From Chloroflexota bacterium (lineage in GTDB: Bacteria > Chloroflexota > Dehalococcoidia > Lucifugimonadales > UBA3495), in the NCBI GenBank assembly GCA_026710825.1, contig JAPOQH010000034.1, forward strand, positions 1 to 32,628: DNA of 32,628 nt, in the 5' to 3' direction. The notes below the pieces were generated by a model. The model made no database searches and was not told the DNA's origin. It worked only from the letters and a program-made list of their open reading frames with translations. This document shows, piece by piece, positions 1 through 9,172 of this stretch (its first letter is position 1; each line of letters begins with the position of its first letter). The translations under genes and the position numbers were made by a program.

Positions 1-134
1 ACTGCGTTGCGACAGGACGATATGCGACAGGCTTCCGCCACGGGCGGACGTTCCGCACCATGAGCGGACTGCGTTGCGACAGGACGATATGCGACAGGCT
101 CCCGCCACGGGCGGACGTTTCGCACCATGAGCGG
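1..134. repeat. 67-bp tandem duplication
   Basis: Positions 1-67 and 68-134 are the same 67-bp unit with only two differences that I can see (gcttccg versus gctcccg, and gttccg versus gtttcg). Each unit contains the short palindrome CCGCCacgGGCGG and ends in ACCATGAGCGG. The array may begin before the window. No credible gene lies between 1 and 378; the open frames there are short and have no ribosome binding site. Confidence 0.85.
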
Positions 135-155
135 ACTGGGTCGGCAGCATGTAAA
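124..155. repeat. dispersed repeat, copy 1 (second copy at 6785-6816)
   Basis: These 32 bases match 6785-6816 at 30 positions. Both copies start with the ACCATGAGCGGAC arm of a REP-like hairpin and continue into a shared ggcagcatg tail. The arm is also the end of the 67-bp tandem unit, so this looks like one family of short intergenic repeats scattered in the genome. Confidence 0.7.
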
Positions 156-378
156 CGCCCTGAGGGGTCAGGTTGGCGGGGAGTGCGCTGCCGAGGTTGG
201 CGGGACAAGTTCGCATCCGGGAGAGGCGCGACTGTGGGGCACGGCAGGCAACCAGCCTGCCTTGGAGAGTCGGAACAACGGAAAAGCGCCGAGGTCCCGC
301 CAACAATCCCGACCGGCCGATATGCAGGAGCCAGCCGACTGAGTCGAGACGGGCATTCCGCGTGGTCTCCTCAGATAT

Positions 379-1821
379 TCATCGCGGACGCCAGATGGAG
401 TAACACCCGATGCTGAGGAAATTGACGATTCTGCTCCAAACAGTTCGTTTCGCGGGCGGCGCGCTTGATTCGAAACTCTCACCACCGGGGATGTGTGGAG
501 GTTGACTGCCCCAGCGATATGTCGCCACCATCAGATTTCCGCCAACGACAAATACCATGTAAACGAAAACCGATACGGCGTGCCAGAGATACCCCACATT
601 CAAACGTTCCATGACCTCTTCCGGAGACAAACCGAGGTTATCGGCATCAGCGGTCCAGGAGAGCAGCAAATTTTCACTTGGGAGCATATAGGGCACGTTG
701 GGGGTCAAATACACGGCCAGCATGGTCACCGCGCCGACGGTGGCCCCAACCGTGCCAACGATCAAGATAGCCCAGAGCACGAATCGCCGATCCCGGTCCT
801 GAGGGGCAACAGTGGAATCACGCATCACAAGAAGGATGATGAAAGCGGCGGCGAGGAATGCGAAGGCGACGCCCAGTTGGAGCACTATGGCTGTGTTAGT
901 GATCACTGCGATCGTCGAGTAGATCAACCCTATGGGCAGCAGCACGACCACTGCCGCCCGACGTATGGGGTTTACGGTGTTGCGTTGCCGGCGATACTGC
1001 CAATTCCAAAGGGCCAAGAACGCTCCTCCACCGACCATGGAAAGGGCCAAGTTGACCAGGAGCGCCAGGGCGTAGGGCACGGGGGTGCCCATGAATTGCG
1101 CAATGGAACAAAAGCCATAGTGGTCGGTGTTGAGGGCGGCGCTTTGCAGGAGCGGCGTGGTCAGAAGGACAAACAAAGATATGGTGAAGAATTCGCAGAG
1201 ATCAAACGGGCTCGACATCCTGAGGAAGGTCGCTCCCAACCTGACCCCGACCACGGCGCCGATGTAGGCGATGGGCATCCACATTTCGTTCCAACCCAGG
1301 GACGCCAGCAAGTAGGCGCCGCCGATGGTGGCGAACGCGGGCAGAAGGCAGCTGACAATGCCTTGAAAGACAGTTGGGGAGGACCGGCGGTTTACACCCG
1401 CGGTGACAGGTTGGGCGAGATCAATTTCGGGTTCCCAAGATGACTCGGAAACCGAAGCCGTGGCCCGTTCGCCATCTCCGTCAACATATTCCAAATCAGT
1501 GTCGTCGGGTTGGCGCGGCGGATCGTCATCGAAACCAGCGAGCAACATCAACCCCTGCACTTCGGCAGGAGAGAGATTCAGGGCCCTGCCGACCCCCTCG
1601 AGCCGCTCCCTGCTGGGACGCGTTGCTCCCGACTCCCAGCGGGACACTGTGGTATGGCTGTAACGCTGAGCGTAGTTGCTGTCAACAGAGGCCATTCGCC
1701 GCAGAAGTTCATCCTGTGTCAATCCACGGGCACCATCCACAGAAAGGAAAGATTCCCGATAGGCCCGCATCAACATGCCGACCTGCATGGCCTTGAAGCG
1801 TTGAGCGTCGCGTTCCAACAT
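379..1821 (-). CDS. membrane-anchored XRE-family transcriptional regulator
   Basis: A 480-residue protein with an N-terminal helix-turn-helix of the XRE/Cro type (about residues 8-75, including TQDELLRRM and the recognition stretch TTVSRWESG). A charged linker with an acidic stretch follows (to about 150), then a C-terminal half with about eight hydrophobic helices, for example around IVSCLLPAFATIGGAYLL and AAFIILLVM. The architecture suggests DNA binding controlled by a membrane-embedded sensor; the signal is unknown. I chose the Met at 1821 because GAGGGA lies just upstream; the Met at 1836 has no Shine-Dalgarno sequence. The gene stands alone, with repeats on one side and an AT-rich gap on the other. 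The DNA-binding call is firm; the ligand and target are not inferable. Confidence 0.85.
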   Translation of the reverse strand: MLERDAQRFKAMQVGMLMRAYRESFLSVDGARGLTQDELLRRMASVDSNYAQRYSHTTVSRWESGATRPSRERLEGVGRALNLSPAEVQGLMLLAGFDDDPPRQPDDTDLEYVDGDGERATASVSESSWEPEIDLAQPVTAGVNRRSSPTVFQGIVSCLLPAFATIGGAYLLASLGWNEMWMPIAYIGAVVGVRLGATFLRMSSPFDLCEFFTISLFVLLTTPLLQSAALNTDHYGFCSIAQFMGTPVPYALALLVNLALSMVGGGAFLALWNWQYRRQRNTVNPIRRAAVVVLLPIGLIYSTIAVITNTAIVLQLGVAFAFLAAAFIILLVMRDSTVAPQDRDRRFVLWAILIVGTVGATVGAVTMLAVYLTPNVPYMLPSENLLLSWTADADNLGLSPEEVMERLNVGYLWHAVSVFVYMVFVVGGNLMVATYRWGSQPPHIPGGESFESSAPPAKRTVWSRIVNFLSIGCYSIWRPR

Positions 1822-2503
1822 CCTAGTCCCTCGCATGTCGAGGTGAGATCCAGAGGTGAGATATTTTTCACATTACTTTCAAATTCAGATGTGCGCATTA
1901 TCTATTCATTGGGTTGATCTGACAACCATGTTCAGTGCGGGGCGTCCGCCAGATTCCGCAACAAAACCAATAGAATATGTAATACAGATGCTCAGACTTA
2001 CATTTTTTCGTCACAAAGTCAACGGTATTTGCAAAAGTGAGCCATTCAATATTATGGATTTGAATACTATTTCAGAGCGGTCGGCGGCAAAAACAAGGCG
2101 CGTTTTTGTACCGGGTTGCCTGGAAGAGATCAAAAATGTTTGACCTGCGTCGGTTTACTAGCCCAATTTGTGCGCCTGAATTTTTAGATGCTGATACGTC
2201 ATTGCGTTTGAGTCAGAGAATCACCGACGTAGACAAATGAGTGGCTCGTGAAGCGCGCACATGAGATACCGCCGCGCGAGCTACCGTCACTCGATACGCG
2301 CATGTTGAGCCAACGGATTTTCTGCGCCCACGGACAAGGGGCATTGGGGAGCCGAGGATGTGATGCACAAGCACCGGCGAGCGGGGACCATGGGAACCGG
2401 GCAACGCACGCCGGCCTCAACTGGCAACCAGCCCAGGGATGCCCTATACTGCCGACGATGACGAATGCGCGATCTGTATCGCAGCGAATCCGCGGAGGTT
2501 GAC
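1822..2503. other. intergenic gap with AT-richer island
   Basis: The stretch at about 1855-2220 is visibly richer in A and T than its surroundings and has no frame with a ribosome binding site or a recognisable protein. It separates two divergent genes (the XRE regulator and the GGT-like hydrolase), so it probably holds both promoters. I could not fix a convincing -10/-35 pair. From 2220 to 2490 the base composition returns to normal and I see nothing definable. Confidence 0.5.
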
Positions 2504-4258
2504 ATGGCCATTGGACTCAGGAGTTATCGCCCGGTGGTGGGCGGCGTCACCCACATGGTGAGCACGGGGCATTACCTGGCGACCGCCGCGGGGTATCGCA
2601 TACTGGAGCAGGGCGGCAACGCGATTGACGCCGGCGTGGCCGCGGGCATCGTGATCAACGTGACGCTGCCGCAGTACACCAGCTTCGCGGGCGTTGCGCC
2701 CATCATCATTCACCACGCCGAATCGGGCGAGACCCGCGAAATCAGCGGCCTGGGCCGGTGGCCGGCCGAATCATCGATCGACTATTTCCGGCGGGAGCAC
2801 GGCGGCGACATGCCGCACGGCGTGATGCGCACCGTGACGCCGGCGGCGCCGGACGCATGGATCACATCCCTGATCCGGTATGGGACGATGACGTTCGAGC
2901 AGGTGGTCACTCCAGCGTTGGAGATCGCAGAGGGCGGCTTCCCCATTCCGGCGACGTTGCACCGCGCGCTGGTGAGCAGTGGCGACAACATCATCCTGGA
3001 CGAGGGGGACACGAGCCAGTGGACCAGCACGATGGAGATCTTCTATCCCGGCGGAAAGGCGCTGGGCATCGGTGACCTGCTGGTGCAGAAGGACCTGGCG
3101 CGGACATTCCGTCGGCTGATCCACGCCGAGCAATCGGTGAACGGGCAGGGCAGGGAGGCCGGTCTCCGCGCCGCTCGCGAACTGTTCTACAAGGGCGACA
3201 TCGCAGAGGAGATGGTGTCGTTCATCCGCGGCCAGGGCGGTTGGCTCTCGATGCAAGACCTGGCGGATTTCTCGGTGGGCGTGGACGCGCCGCCGATGAT
3301 CGACTACAAGGGCATCGACGTTTACGCCTGCGGGCCGTGGTGCCAAGGCCCGATGAACCTGCACGCACTGCGAATCCTGGAAGGGTGCGATCTGCAGGGC
3401 ATGGGGCATAATTCGGCCGATTATATCCACACCGTGCTGGAAGCCCTGAAGCTGGCGTTCTCCGACCGGCACGCCTACTACGGTGACCCCGACTTTGTGG
3501 ACGTCCCGATGGCGGGGCTGCTGTCCCGCGAGTACGCGGACGTGCGTCGCCGGGAGATCGATCGCAACCGTGCGAATCCGGAGATGCCGCTGGCCGGCGA
3601 CCCGTGGGCTCACCAGCAGGGAGGCGTCCGGTACGGAGCGAAGCAGCCCGAGGCGGTGGCAGGACCGTTGTCTGCGGATACGTCGTACATCTGCGCGGTG
3701 GACCGCTGGGGCAACGCGTTCTCGGCTACCCCGAGCGACGGTTTCGGCGGCGCGCCCATCGTGCCCGGGCTGGGATTCATGGTGTCGGCGCGCGGCGCGC
3801 AGAACTGGCTGGACGAGGACCATCCCTGCAGCCTGGAACCGGGCAAGCGGCCTCGGCTGACGCCCAATCCGGCGATGGCGTTCAAGGATGGCAAGCCGTG
3901 GCTGCCGTTCGGCACGCCGGGCGGCGACGTGCAGCCTCAGTCCATGGTGCAGATGTTCCTGAACGTGGCTGAGTTCGGCATGGATGTTCAGCAGGCCATC
4001 GAGGCGCCGCGGGCATCGACCTGGAGCTTCCCCAACTCGTTCTGGCCCCACGCGTACCGGCCGGGGCTGGTGGGCGTGGAGTCGCGCATCGACCCGTCGG
4101 TGGTGGACGACCTGCGCAAGCGGGGCCACGACGTGGACGTTTGGAACGAGTGGACGCCACGCATGGGTTCCCTTTGCGCCATTGAGATCGACCGGGAACG
4201 GGGGACGATGTACGGCGGAGCGGACCTGCGGCGGGACGGTTACGCCATGGGGCGGTAG
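2504..4258 (+). CDS. gamma-glutamyltransferase-family Ntn-hydrolase (cytoplasmic type)
   Basis: A 584-residue N-terminal-nucleophile hydrolase. Such proenzymes cut themselves before a threonine, which then hydrolyses or transfers an amide-linked group (glutathione, gamma-glutamyl peptides or, in some relatives, oxamate). The likely cleavage site is in SADTSYICAVDRWGN, with Thr393 as nucleophile. The glycine-rich FGTPGGDVQPQ near residue 470 is the variant I associate with YwrD/HpxW-like members rather than classical secreted GGT (GSPGG). The N-terminal NAIDAGVAAG signature is present. There is no signal peptide, so it should act in the cytoplasm. The start at 2504 is supported by GGAGG five bases upstream; an earlier in-frame Met at 2465 lacks one. 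Family is certain, substrate is not. Confidence 0.93.
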   Translation: MAIGLRSYRPVVGGVTHMVSTGHYLATAAGYRILEQGGNAIDAGVAAGIVINVTLPQYTSFAGVAPIIIHHAESGETREISGLGRWPAESSIDYFRREHGGDMPHGVMRTVTPAAPDAWITSLIRYGTMTFEQVVTPALEIAEGGFPIPATLHRALVSSGDNIILDEGDTSQWTSTMEIFYPGGKALGIGDLLVQKDLARTFRRLIHAEQSVNGQGREAGLRAARELFYKGDIAEEMVSFIRGQGGWLSMQDLADFSVGVDAPPMIDYKGIDVYACGPWCQGPMNLHALRILEGCDLQGMGHNSADYIHTVLEALKLAFSDRHAYYGDPDFVDVPMAGLLSREYADVRRREIDRNRANPEMPLAGDPWAHQQGGVRYGAKQPEAVAGPLSADTSYICAVDRWGNAFSATPSDGFGGAPIVPGLGFMVSARGAQNWLDEDHPCSLEPGKRPRLTPNPAMAFKDGKPWLPFGTPGGDVQPQSMVQMFLNVAEFGMDVQQAIEAPRASTWSFPNSFWPHAYRPGLVGVESRIDPSVVDDLRKRGHDVDVWNEWTPRMGSLCAIEIDRERGTMYGGADLRRDGYAMGR

Positions 4259-4284
4259 TCCGGAGACCACACCGGATGTTTTTC

Positions 4285-4310
4285 GAGGGGCGACACATGC
4301 GTCGCCCCTC
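4285..4310. terminator. perfect hairpin between convergent genes
   Basis: GAGGGGCGAC and GTCGCCCCTC form a perfect 10-bp stem with the loop acatgc, 27 bases after the stop of the GGT-like gene. There is no good T-tract on either strand, so it may be a weak or factor-dependent terminator, or an mRNA 3'-end stabiliser. Confidence 0.5.
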
Positions 4311-4524
4311 GGTCTTGGTCGATTCGAGGTTATTTTTGCGCTGCGCCGCGCGGGCGGGACGATGATCCTCGAGCGGGTGTTTGGGCCGAGGGGTAGTAAG
4401 GGGATGGATGGGACGGCGGCCCGGAAGGCGGAGTTGCGAGAGCCGTTTCAGTGGGGACAGCCTGGGCGTGTACCTGCCGGATGATCCGCGGCAGGCGAGG
4501 TTGGTAAAGTGGTCGCTGCCGAGG

Positions 4525-6207
4525 CTAGGCGGCCGCTCGTTCATCCGCGATAGCCGCTTCCAACATGGGTTTGACAGCAAGTTTGGCCGCTTCCAGGTCC
4601 GGCACCAGGTGCTCCGGCGCCACACGATCCAGGAAGCCCAGTGATCTCATTTTTTCACCGATTTGATCTCGCATCCCTGCGATAACGAAATGCTGCCTTC
4701 CCCGGCCGGCAGCCGCGTTGATAAGTCTGCCCATGGTGACCGCCGCCGTGTCGTCTACGTATTCCGTCTGGGTGAGGTCGAATATCAACGCCTGATAACC
4801 GCCGACGTCTCTTCCCACTATGCGACCAATCTCACGGGCCGAGGCAACGGATACACGGTCTGGGAATTTCACCAGGCCGGTCCTGGCCTCAAAGGGATCG
4901 TCAAGGTCCGCGTCAGGCCCGAGAATTTGCGCGTCGAGCAACGGGACGGAGACCATCCTGGGCACCTCGAACGCCTCGAGGTCGCGGGAGTTCACGAACA
5001 TGCTGACCACAAAGCCGATCAGCAAACCGGTGACGACGTCCACGAAGATGATCATGAATACGGTCAGGACCATGACGAACCAGAAACCGGTCGGGGCGCG
5101 GTGCAGGCGGGAAAGGAGACGCCAGTCGATGATCCTGAGGCCGTTGGAGATGAGAATGCAGGCCAGGACCGCCTTGGGTATCAGCGAGATCAACGAACTC
5201 AATCCACTGAGCAGCGTGAGGGCCACCGCCACGGTGACGGTGAGATTGGAAACTAAGGTCCTGCCTCCGGCGTACGAATTGGCCAACGTTCCCTGCCCGG
5301 TGCCGCCGGGCATGCCGCCAATCAGTCCGGCCGCGACATTGCCCATCCCATGGGCGAAGATGATCCGATTGGCCTGCTGCTGACGGCCGGAAATGGACTC
5401 GACCAGCATCGATGCGGTCATGTTGCCGAGAGAACTCAGTGTCGCGATCATGAAGGCAGGCTGTACCGCGCGCAGCAGAAAGTCCACGGAAAATTCGGGC
5501 CACTGCGGCGTGGGTATGCCCGCTGAGATCGGGCCAACCGCTGGCGAGCCGGTCACCCAGAACACTCCTGCCAACGTGCCGGCAACCAGCAGCATGAGCT
5601 GGGACGGGGCGAGACGTGTCAGCGGGCCGCGCCACAGGAACAGGACCGACAGGCTGATCACCGATATGATCACTGCGTCCAGATTCGCGTGGGCAATTGT
5701 GAAGGGCAGGGCCTGCAACGCTCCGGGGAGGCCCCCACCCACCTTGGCGCCTCCCATTGCCGGCGCGATTTGGGTAGTTATCAGCAACAGGCCAACGCCG
5801 GTGAAATACCCGTTGAGCAATGATATTGGCAAATAAGAGATGTACCGACCCAGACGCAATGCGCCGAAAGCCATTTGGATCACGCCGGCGAGCATTCCGA
5901 TGGCGAGGGCTTCAGCTATGCTGTTGGCGTATTCGGCGACCACCACAGCCATGATGATGGACAAATTGGTGTTGACGCCCGAGATCAAGCCCCGGGTGTT
6001 GCCAACGATGGCCCCGAGAATTCCGATGGCCAGGACACCGTACAGCGCCGCAACCGGCCCCAATCCGGACAACTCCCCCAGACTCAGGGAAGCCGGGATC
6101 GCCAAGGCACTGGCCACAAGACCGCCCGTGATGTCGCCCCGGAGGTCCGGCAATCGATAACTGATCGAGGTCGGGAATTGCCGCCTCACATGTGTTGTTA
6201 TGCGCAT
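4525..6207 (-). CDS. SulP-family anion transporter with STAS domain
   Basis: A 560-residue SLC26/SulP permease, likely moving sulfate, bicarbonate or another inorganic anion across the inner membrane. The N-terminal part (LRGDITGGLVASALAIPASL) matches the family entry motif. It is followed by 10-12 hydrophobic helices to about residue 425 and a C-terminal STAS domain (about 440-555), seen in ALIFDLTQTEYVDDTAAV. Length and domain order are normal for the family. The start at 6207 has only a weak ribosome binding site (AAGAA). The gene converges on the GGT-like gene and appears monocistronic. Substrate cannot be read from sequence. Confidence 0.92.
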   Translation of the reverse strand: MRITTHVRRQFPTSISYRLPDLRGDITGGLVASALAIPASLSLGELSGLGPVAALYGVLAIGILGAIVGNTRGLISGVNTNLSIIMAVVVAEYANSIAEALAIGMLAGVIQMAFGALRLGRYISYLPISLLNGYFTGVGLLLITTQIAPAMGGAKVGGGLPGALQALPFTIAHANLDAVIISVISLSVLFLWRGPLTRLAPSQLMLLVAGTLAGVFWVTGSPAVGPISAGIPTPQWPEFSVDFLLRAVQPAFMIATLSSLGNMTASMLVESISGRQQQANRIIFAHGMGNVAAGLIGGMPGGTGQGTLANSYAGGRTLVSNLTVTVAVALTLLSGLSSLISLIPKAVLACILISNGLRIIDWRLLSRLHRAPTGFWFVMVLTVFMIIFVDVVTGLLIGFVVSMFVNSRDLEAFEVPRMVSVPLLDAQILGPDADLDDPFEARTGLVKFPDRVSVASAREIGRIVGRDVGGYQALIFDLTQTEYVDDTAAVTMGRLINAAAGRGRQHFVIAGMRDQIGEKMRSLGFLDRVAPEHLVPDLEAAKLAVKPMLEAAIADERAAA

Positions 6208-6760
6208 GGATTCTTATTGGGACTATGAGATTGTTAGTTATGATCTCCAGTGTATAACGGGTTGTGCATTCACGGAACCATTGGCGACGCCATCAAATTG
6301 GCGAGGGATCATCGGATCGGGTTCCTTGCGATATGGCGCACCTGCATTGACCACGTTACCCGAGGCCGGTTCGCGGATGGGTCGCCCGTCCTGGCAAGGA
6401 ACGGTGAGTGGCATGCCGGCATAGTGGGAGGAGGAGCGCCCTGGAGCATGCCGAACTCGAGTCGGCGACCGACGAACTCGCGCCGGATGCCGACGACGCG
6501 AGACACAATCCCTGGACTTTGTCCGATTTCATCGCCCAGTGGATGCATGCGGACAACCGGCTCTCCGTTGGGGCAGGCGTGACAGAGGTCATCCTCGTCC
6601 AGATACGCTCGGGCGGAGTGTGAGAACAGTGCTATTCGATCTGGGGCGATATTACCAGTGTTGAATGTGGCATACAATTGCCTTTTGGGTGATCTCAGGG
6701 CATTTCGATTGTCGCCAGACCGAGAACGTGTGTGGATCTCGACGCGGTTCTGAAGACACC
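6208..6760. other. gap with possible decayed small gene
   Basis: No confident gene. Two plus-strand frames look partly coding: 6250-6430 (including GDAIKLARDHRIGFLAIW) and 6408-6623, which ends WTLSDFIAQWMHADNRLSVG and onward. They would join into one product if a frameshift near 6430 were removed. I recognise no family, and neither frame has a good ribosome binding site. The opposite strand has a longer frame (6309-6947), but its composition looks like a shadow. A remnant is the best reading. Confidence 0.3.
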
Positions 6761-6797
6761 GTCCGCTCGTGGTTGGACAGGCCCACCATGAGCGGAC
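6761..6797. repeat. REP-like palindromic element
   Basis: GTCCGCTCGTGGT (6761-6773) and ACCATGAGCGGAC (6785-6797) pair at 12 of 13 positions around an 11-base loop. The sequence resembles the widespread REP-like palindrome read as GGTTCGACAGGCTCACC flanked by CGTTC/GAACG arms, which I know from many Chloroflexota and other genomes. The 3' arm continues into the dispersed repeat at 6785-6816. Confidence 0.7.
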
Positions 6798-6995
6798 TGG
6801 GGCGGCAGCATGCAAATAATCGAAAACCGTGAGGTGATCTGCCCTGACCATTTGCCTTATCACTACGCAGCAAGAATCACATTGGCGCGGGACAGCAGTT
6901 GTGACATTTTTGGCAGTGGCAGTGTTGGCGGGGTTGATTCGGACCAAGAACCGGAGACGGAGACCGCGGTCGTTCCGGTGCAGGCGTGTAAGGGT

Positions 6996-7004
6996 TGATA
7001 TAAT
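6996..7004 (+). promoter_or_regulatory. extended -10 promoter
   Basis: TGATATAAT is a perfect extended -10 element (TGn plus TATAAT), about 42 bases before the SMP-30 start. No good -35 hexamer sits 16-18 bases upstream, which is typical of extended -10 promoters. It would drive the SMP-30, NimA-like and GNAT genes. Confidence 0.6.
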
Positions 7005-7045
7005 CGGGGGCGATCAGACGAACTTGGAAAAGAGGAGGCGGCGAG

Positions 7046-7945
7046 ATGGCTGACGACTTGGGCGGACTGCTGGCAGAGACGGAGTTGACGTTGTTGGATG
7101 GGGGGTTGGATCGTACCGAGGGGCCGCTGTGGCACCCGGGCGGGTACCTGACGTTTGTTGACCTGGCGCGGGAGCAGCTTTTGAAGTGGGACCCGAACAC
7201 TGGCGAGACCACGGTGGTGCGGGAAAACACGGGCGAGGGCAATGGCTGCACGTTCGACCGACAGGGGAACCTGCTGATGTGCGAGGGAGCCGACCACCGC
7301 TGCGTCACACGGATGGACGCCGATGGCAACATCACGACGATTGCGGACCGTTGGGACGGCAAGCGGTTCAACAAACCGAACGACGTGATCTGCCGAACGG
7401 ACGGGACCATCTATTTCACCGACCCGCATCTCCGATTCCCGGAGGAGCGGCGGGAGATTCCGTTTGCGGGCATTTACCGGCTCGACACGGCGGGGAACGT
7501 GCACCTGGCCACGGATGAGTGCGAATACGCCAACGGGCTGGCGCTATCGCCGGACGAATCGGTGATGTACGTGGCGATCAGCCGGGCTGAGATGGCGGAC
7601 TTTGACCGGGAGGAGAGCGGCGAGTTCTGCCCGAACCGGCGTATCCGCGCGTTCGACGTGGCGGCAGACGGGACGCTCAGCGGCAACCGCATCCTGATCG
7701 AGATGGGCTCGACGGCGCCAGGAGTGCCGGACGGCATGAAAGTTGATACAGCCGGCAACGTATGGTGCACCGGGTCGGGCGGCGTATGGATCGTGTCACC
7801 GGCCGGAGAGCAGTTGGGCGTGCTGGAGACACCCGAGGTCACGCGGAACATCTGCTTCGGCGGCGACGACATGCGGACGCTGTTTCTAACGTCCGGCGCA
7901 TCGCTGTACAGCATACGGGTTACGACACCGGGGATTAGAGCATAA
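7046..7945 (+). CDS. SMP-30/gluconolactonase/LRE family beta-propeller
   Basis: A 299-residue six-bladed propeller of the SMP-30/gluconolactonase family, which hydrolyses sugar or other lactones using a divalent metal. The four ligand positions known from SMP-30 can be placed: Glu25 in RTEGPLWHP, Asn112 in NKPNDV, Asn163 in YANGLALSPDE and the catalytic Asp229 in VPDGMKVD. Glycine-Asn blade turns such as DRQGNLLMCE recur. There is no signal peptide, so it is probably cytoplasmic. The start has GAGGAGG upstream (7032-7039). It is the first gene of a tight group with the NimA-like gene only three bases after its stop. An active enzyme is likely; the lactone is unknown. Confidence 0.93.
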   Translation: MADDLGGLLAETELTLLDGGLDRTEGPLWHPGGYLTFVDLAREQLLKWDPNTGETTVVRENTGEGNGCTFDRQGNLLMCEGADHRCVTRMDADGNITTIADRWDGKRFNKPNDVICRTDGTIYFTDPHLRFPEERREIPFAGIYRLDTAGNVHLATDECEYANGLALSPDESVMYVAISRAEMADFDREESGEFCPNRRIRAFDVAADGTLSGNRILIEMGSTAPGVPDGMKVDTAGNVWCTGSGGVWIVSPAGEQLGVLETPEVTRNICFGGDDMRTLFLTSGASLYSIRVTTPGIRA

Positions 7946-7948
7946 CGA

Positions 7949-8527
7949 GTGAAAATCACCGAACGCACTCGCATCAGAAATCATCCCGAGCGGGCAGTCC
8001 CCGAAGAGACGAAAGAGATCCTGTCCCAAGGGATGGTCGCTCACCTGAGCTTCATACAGGACGGCGTCCCGTTCGTCATTCCGTTCAGCTACCACTACAA
8101 TGCCAAAACGCCCGACCTGATTTACCTGCACGGTTCGGTTCGCAGCCGGGCCCTGAAGCACATGGCCTCGGGCGCGCCGGTTTGCATCACGGTTACGCTG
8201 ACCGACGGTCTGGTGTATTCCCGCAAGGCGATGAACCACTCCATGAACTATCGGTGCGCGACGGTGTTCGGCGTCGCGCGCGAAATCACAGACGAGACCG
8301 AGAAGTTCGACCTCTTCGACAAGATGGTGCAGCGGTGCTTCCCTGACCGCACGGTGGGGACAGACTATAACCCGCCGGTCTCCGGCGACCTGGGGGCCAC
8401 CGCACTGGTGGAAGTGCGGATTGCAGAGTGGAGCGCCAAGGCCAGGCGCGAGAACCCCACGGGGCCGGACGACGACAAGCCGGACGCGCTGGGGTCGGCC
8501 GGCGTGATTGACTTCCGCGAGTTGTAG
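7949..8527 (+). CDS. pyridoxamine 5'-phosphate oxidase-fold protein, NimA-like
   Basis: A 192-residue split-barrel flavin-binding-fold protein of the NimA/Pyridox_ox_2 group; members bind FMN or related cofactors and act as small oxidoreductases. Visible marks are the N-terminal RTRIRNHPERAVPEET, which is typical of the group, a strand with FVIPFSYHY, and the cofactor-contact region YLHGSVRSRALKHM. The reading frame starts with GTG at 7949, three bases after the SMP-30 stop, so translation is likely coupled. The ribosome binding site is weak. An ATG further in would remove the conserved N-terminus. Family is well supported; its reaction is not known. Confidence 0.88.
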   Translation: MKITERTRIRNHPERAVPEETKEILSQGMVAHLSFIQDGVPFVIPFSYHYNAKTPDLIYLHGSVRSRALKHMASGAPVCITVTLTDGLVYSRKAMNHSMNYRCATVFGVAREITDETEKFDLFDKMVQRCFPDRTVGTDYNPPVSGDLGATALVEVRIAEWSAKARRENPTGPDDDKPDALGSAGVIDFREL

Positions 8528-8547
8528 CGCCGGGCCGTGGGTACAGG

Positions 8548-9111
8548 TTGGTGGTGCGGGTAGTCAACCTCGCAGACGCGGGGGACATTGCCATCCGGGA
8601 AGCCGCCGCGCTGCTGGTGGAGGGGTTCGCCGAGCATTGGCCGGAGGCGTGGCCAGACCTGGATGCAGCGAGGCGGAGCGTTGATGAAGCGTTGTCCGGT
8701 GGGCGGATATGCCGGGCAGCGGTGGGTGACGACGGCAATGTCCTGGGGTGGTCAGCCGCGGAACCGCTGTACAACGGGAACGTGTGGGAGTTGACGGTGC
8801 TGGTGGTGCGGCCGACGTTGCAGAGGCAGGGCATCGGGCGGGCGCTGGTGACGGATATGGAGGAGCGGGTACGGGAACGCGGCGGGTTGACCATCTGGCT
8901 GGGTTCGGATGATGAGGATGACATGACGTCGCTGGCGGGCGTGGATTTGTTCCCTGATCCGCTGGAGCACCTGGCGCGCATCAAAGACCGGAAGGGGCAT
9001 CCGTTTGAGTTCTACCGGAAGATGGGGTTCTCAATTGCGGGGGTGCTGCCGGACGCCAACGGGTTGGGGAAGCCGGACATATTCCTGGCGAAATCAGTGG
9101 CGCGCCGGTAA
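8548..9111 (+). CDS. GNAT N-acetyltransferase, aminoglycoside 6'-acetyltransferase-like
   Basis: A 187-residue GNAT acetyltransferase. Motif A for acetyl-CoA pyrophosphate binding is at residues 88-100 (RPTLQRQGIGRAL). The flanks NGNVWELTVLVVRP, LTIWLGSDDEDDMTSL and HPFEFYRKMGF, and the tail GVLPDANGLGKPDIFLAK, match from memory a group annotated as AAC(6')-like in Bacillus and environmental bacteria. Actual aminoglycoside modification is not shown; many such chromosomal homologues have other substrates. The start is uncertain among TTG 8548, GTG 8551 and GTG 8554, which share a short AGG upstream. It lies 20 bases after the NimA-like gene, probably in the same transcript. Confidence 0.85.
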   Translation: MVVRVVNLADAGDIAIREAAALLVEGFAEHWPEAWPDLDAARRSVDEALSGGRICRAAVGDDGNVLGWSAAEPLYNGNVWELTVLVVRPTLQRQGIGRALVTDMEERVRERGGLTIWLGSDDEDDMTSLAGVDLFPDPLEHLARIKDRKGHPFEFYRKMGFSIAGVLPDANGLGKPDIFLAKSVARR

Positions 9112-9172
9112 GCGGCGGCGATTTGTGGTAAAACTAGGGTACGTCAACAATTGACCGGTTTTGCGCCACCGG

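Noticed and set aside
493..1443. 316-codon plus frame opposite the XRE gene
   Set aside because: Low-complexity Gly/His/Gln composition and no ribosome binding site; shadow of the membrane protein.
2771..4270. 499-codon minus frame opposite the GGT-like gene
   Set aside because: It is antisense to a clear enzyme, rich in His, Arg and Pro, and has no domain; a codon-bias shadow.
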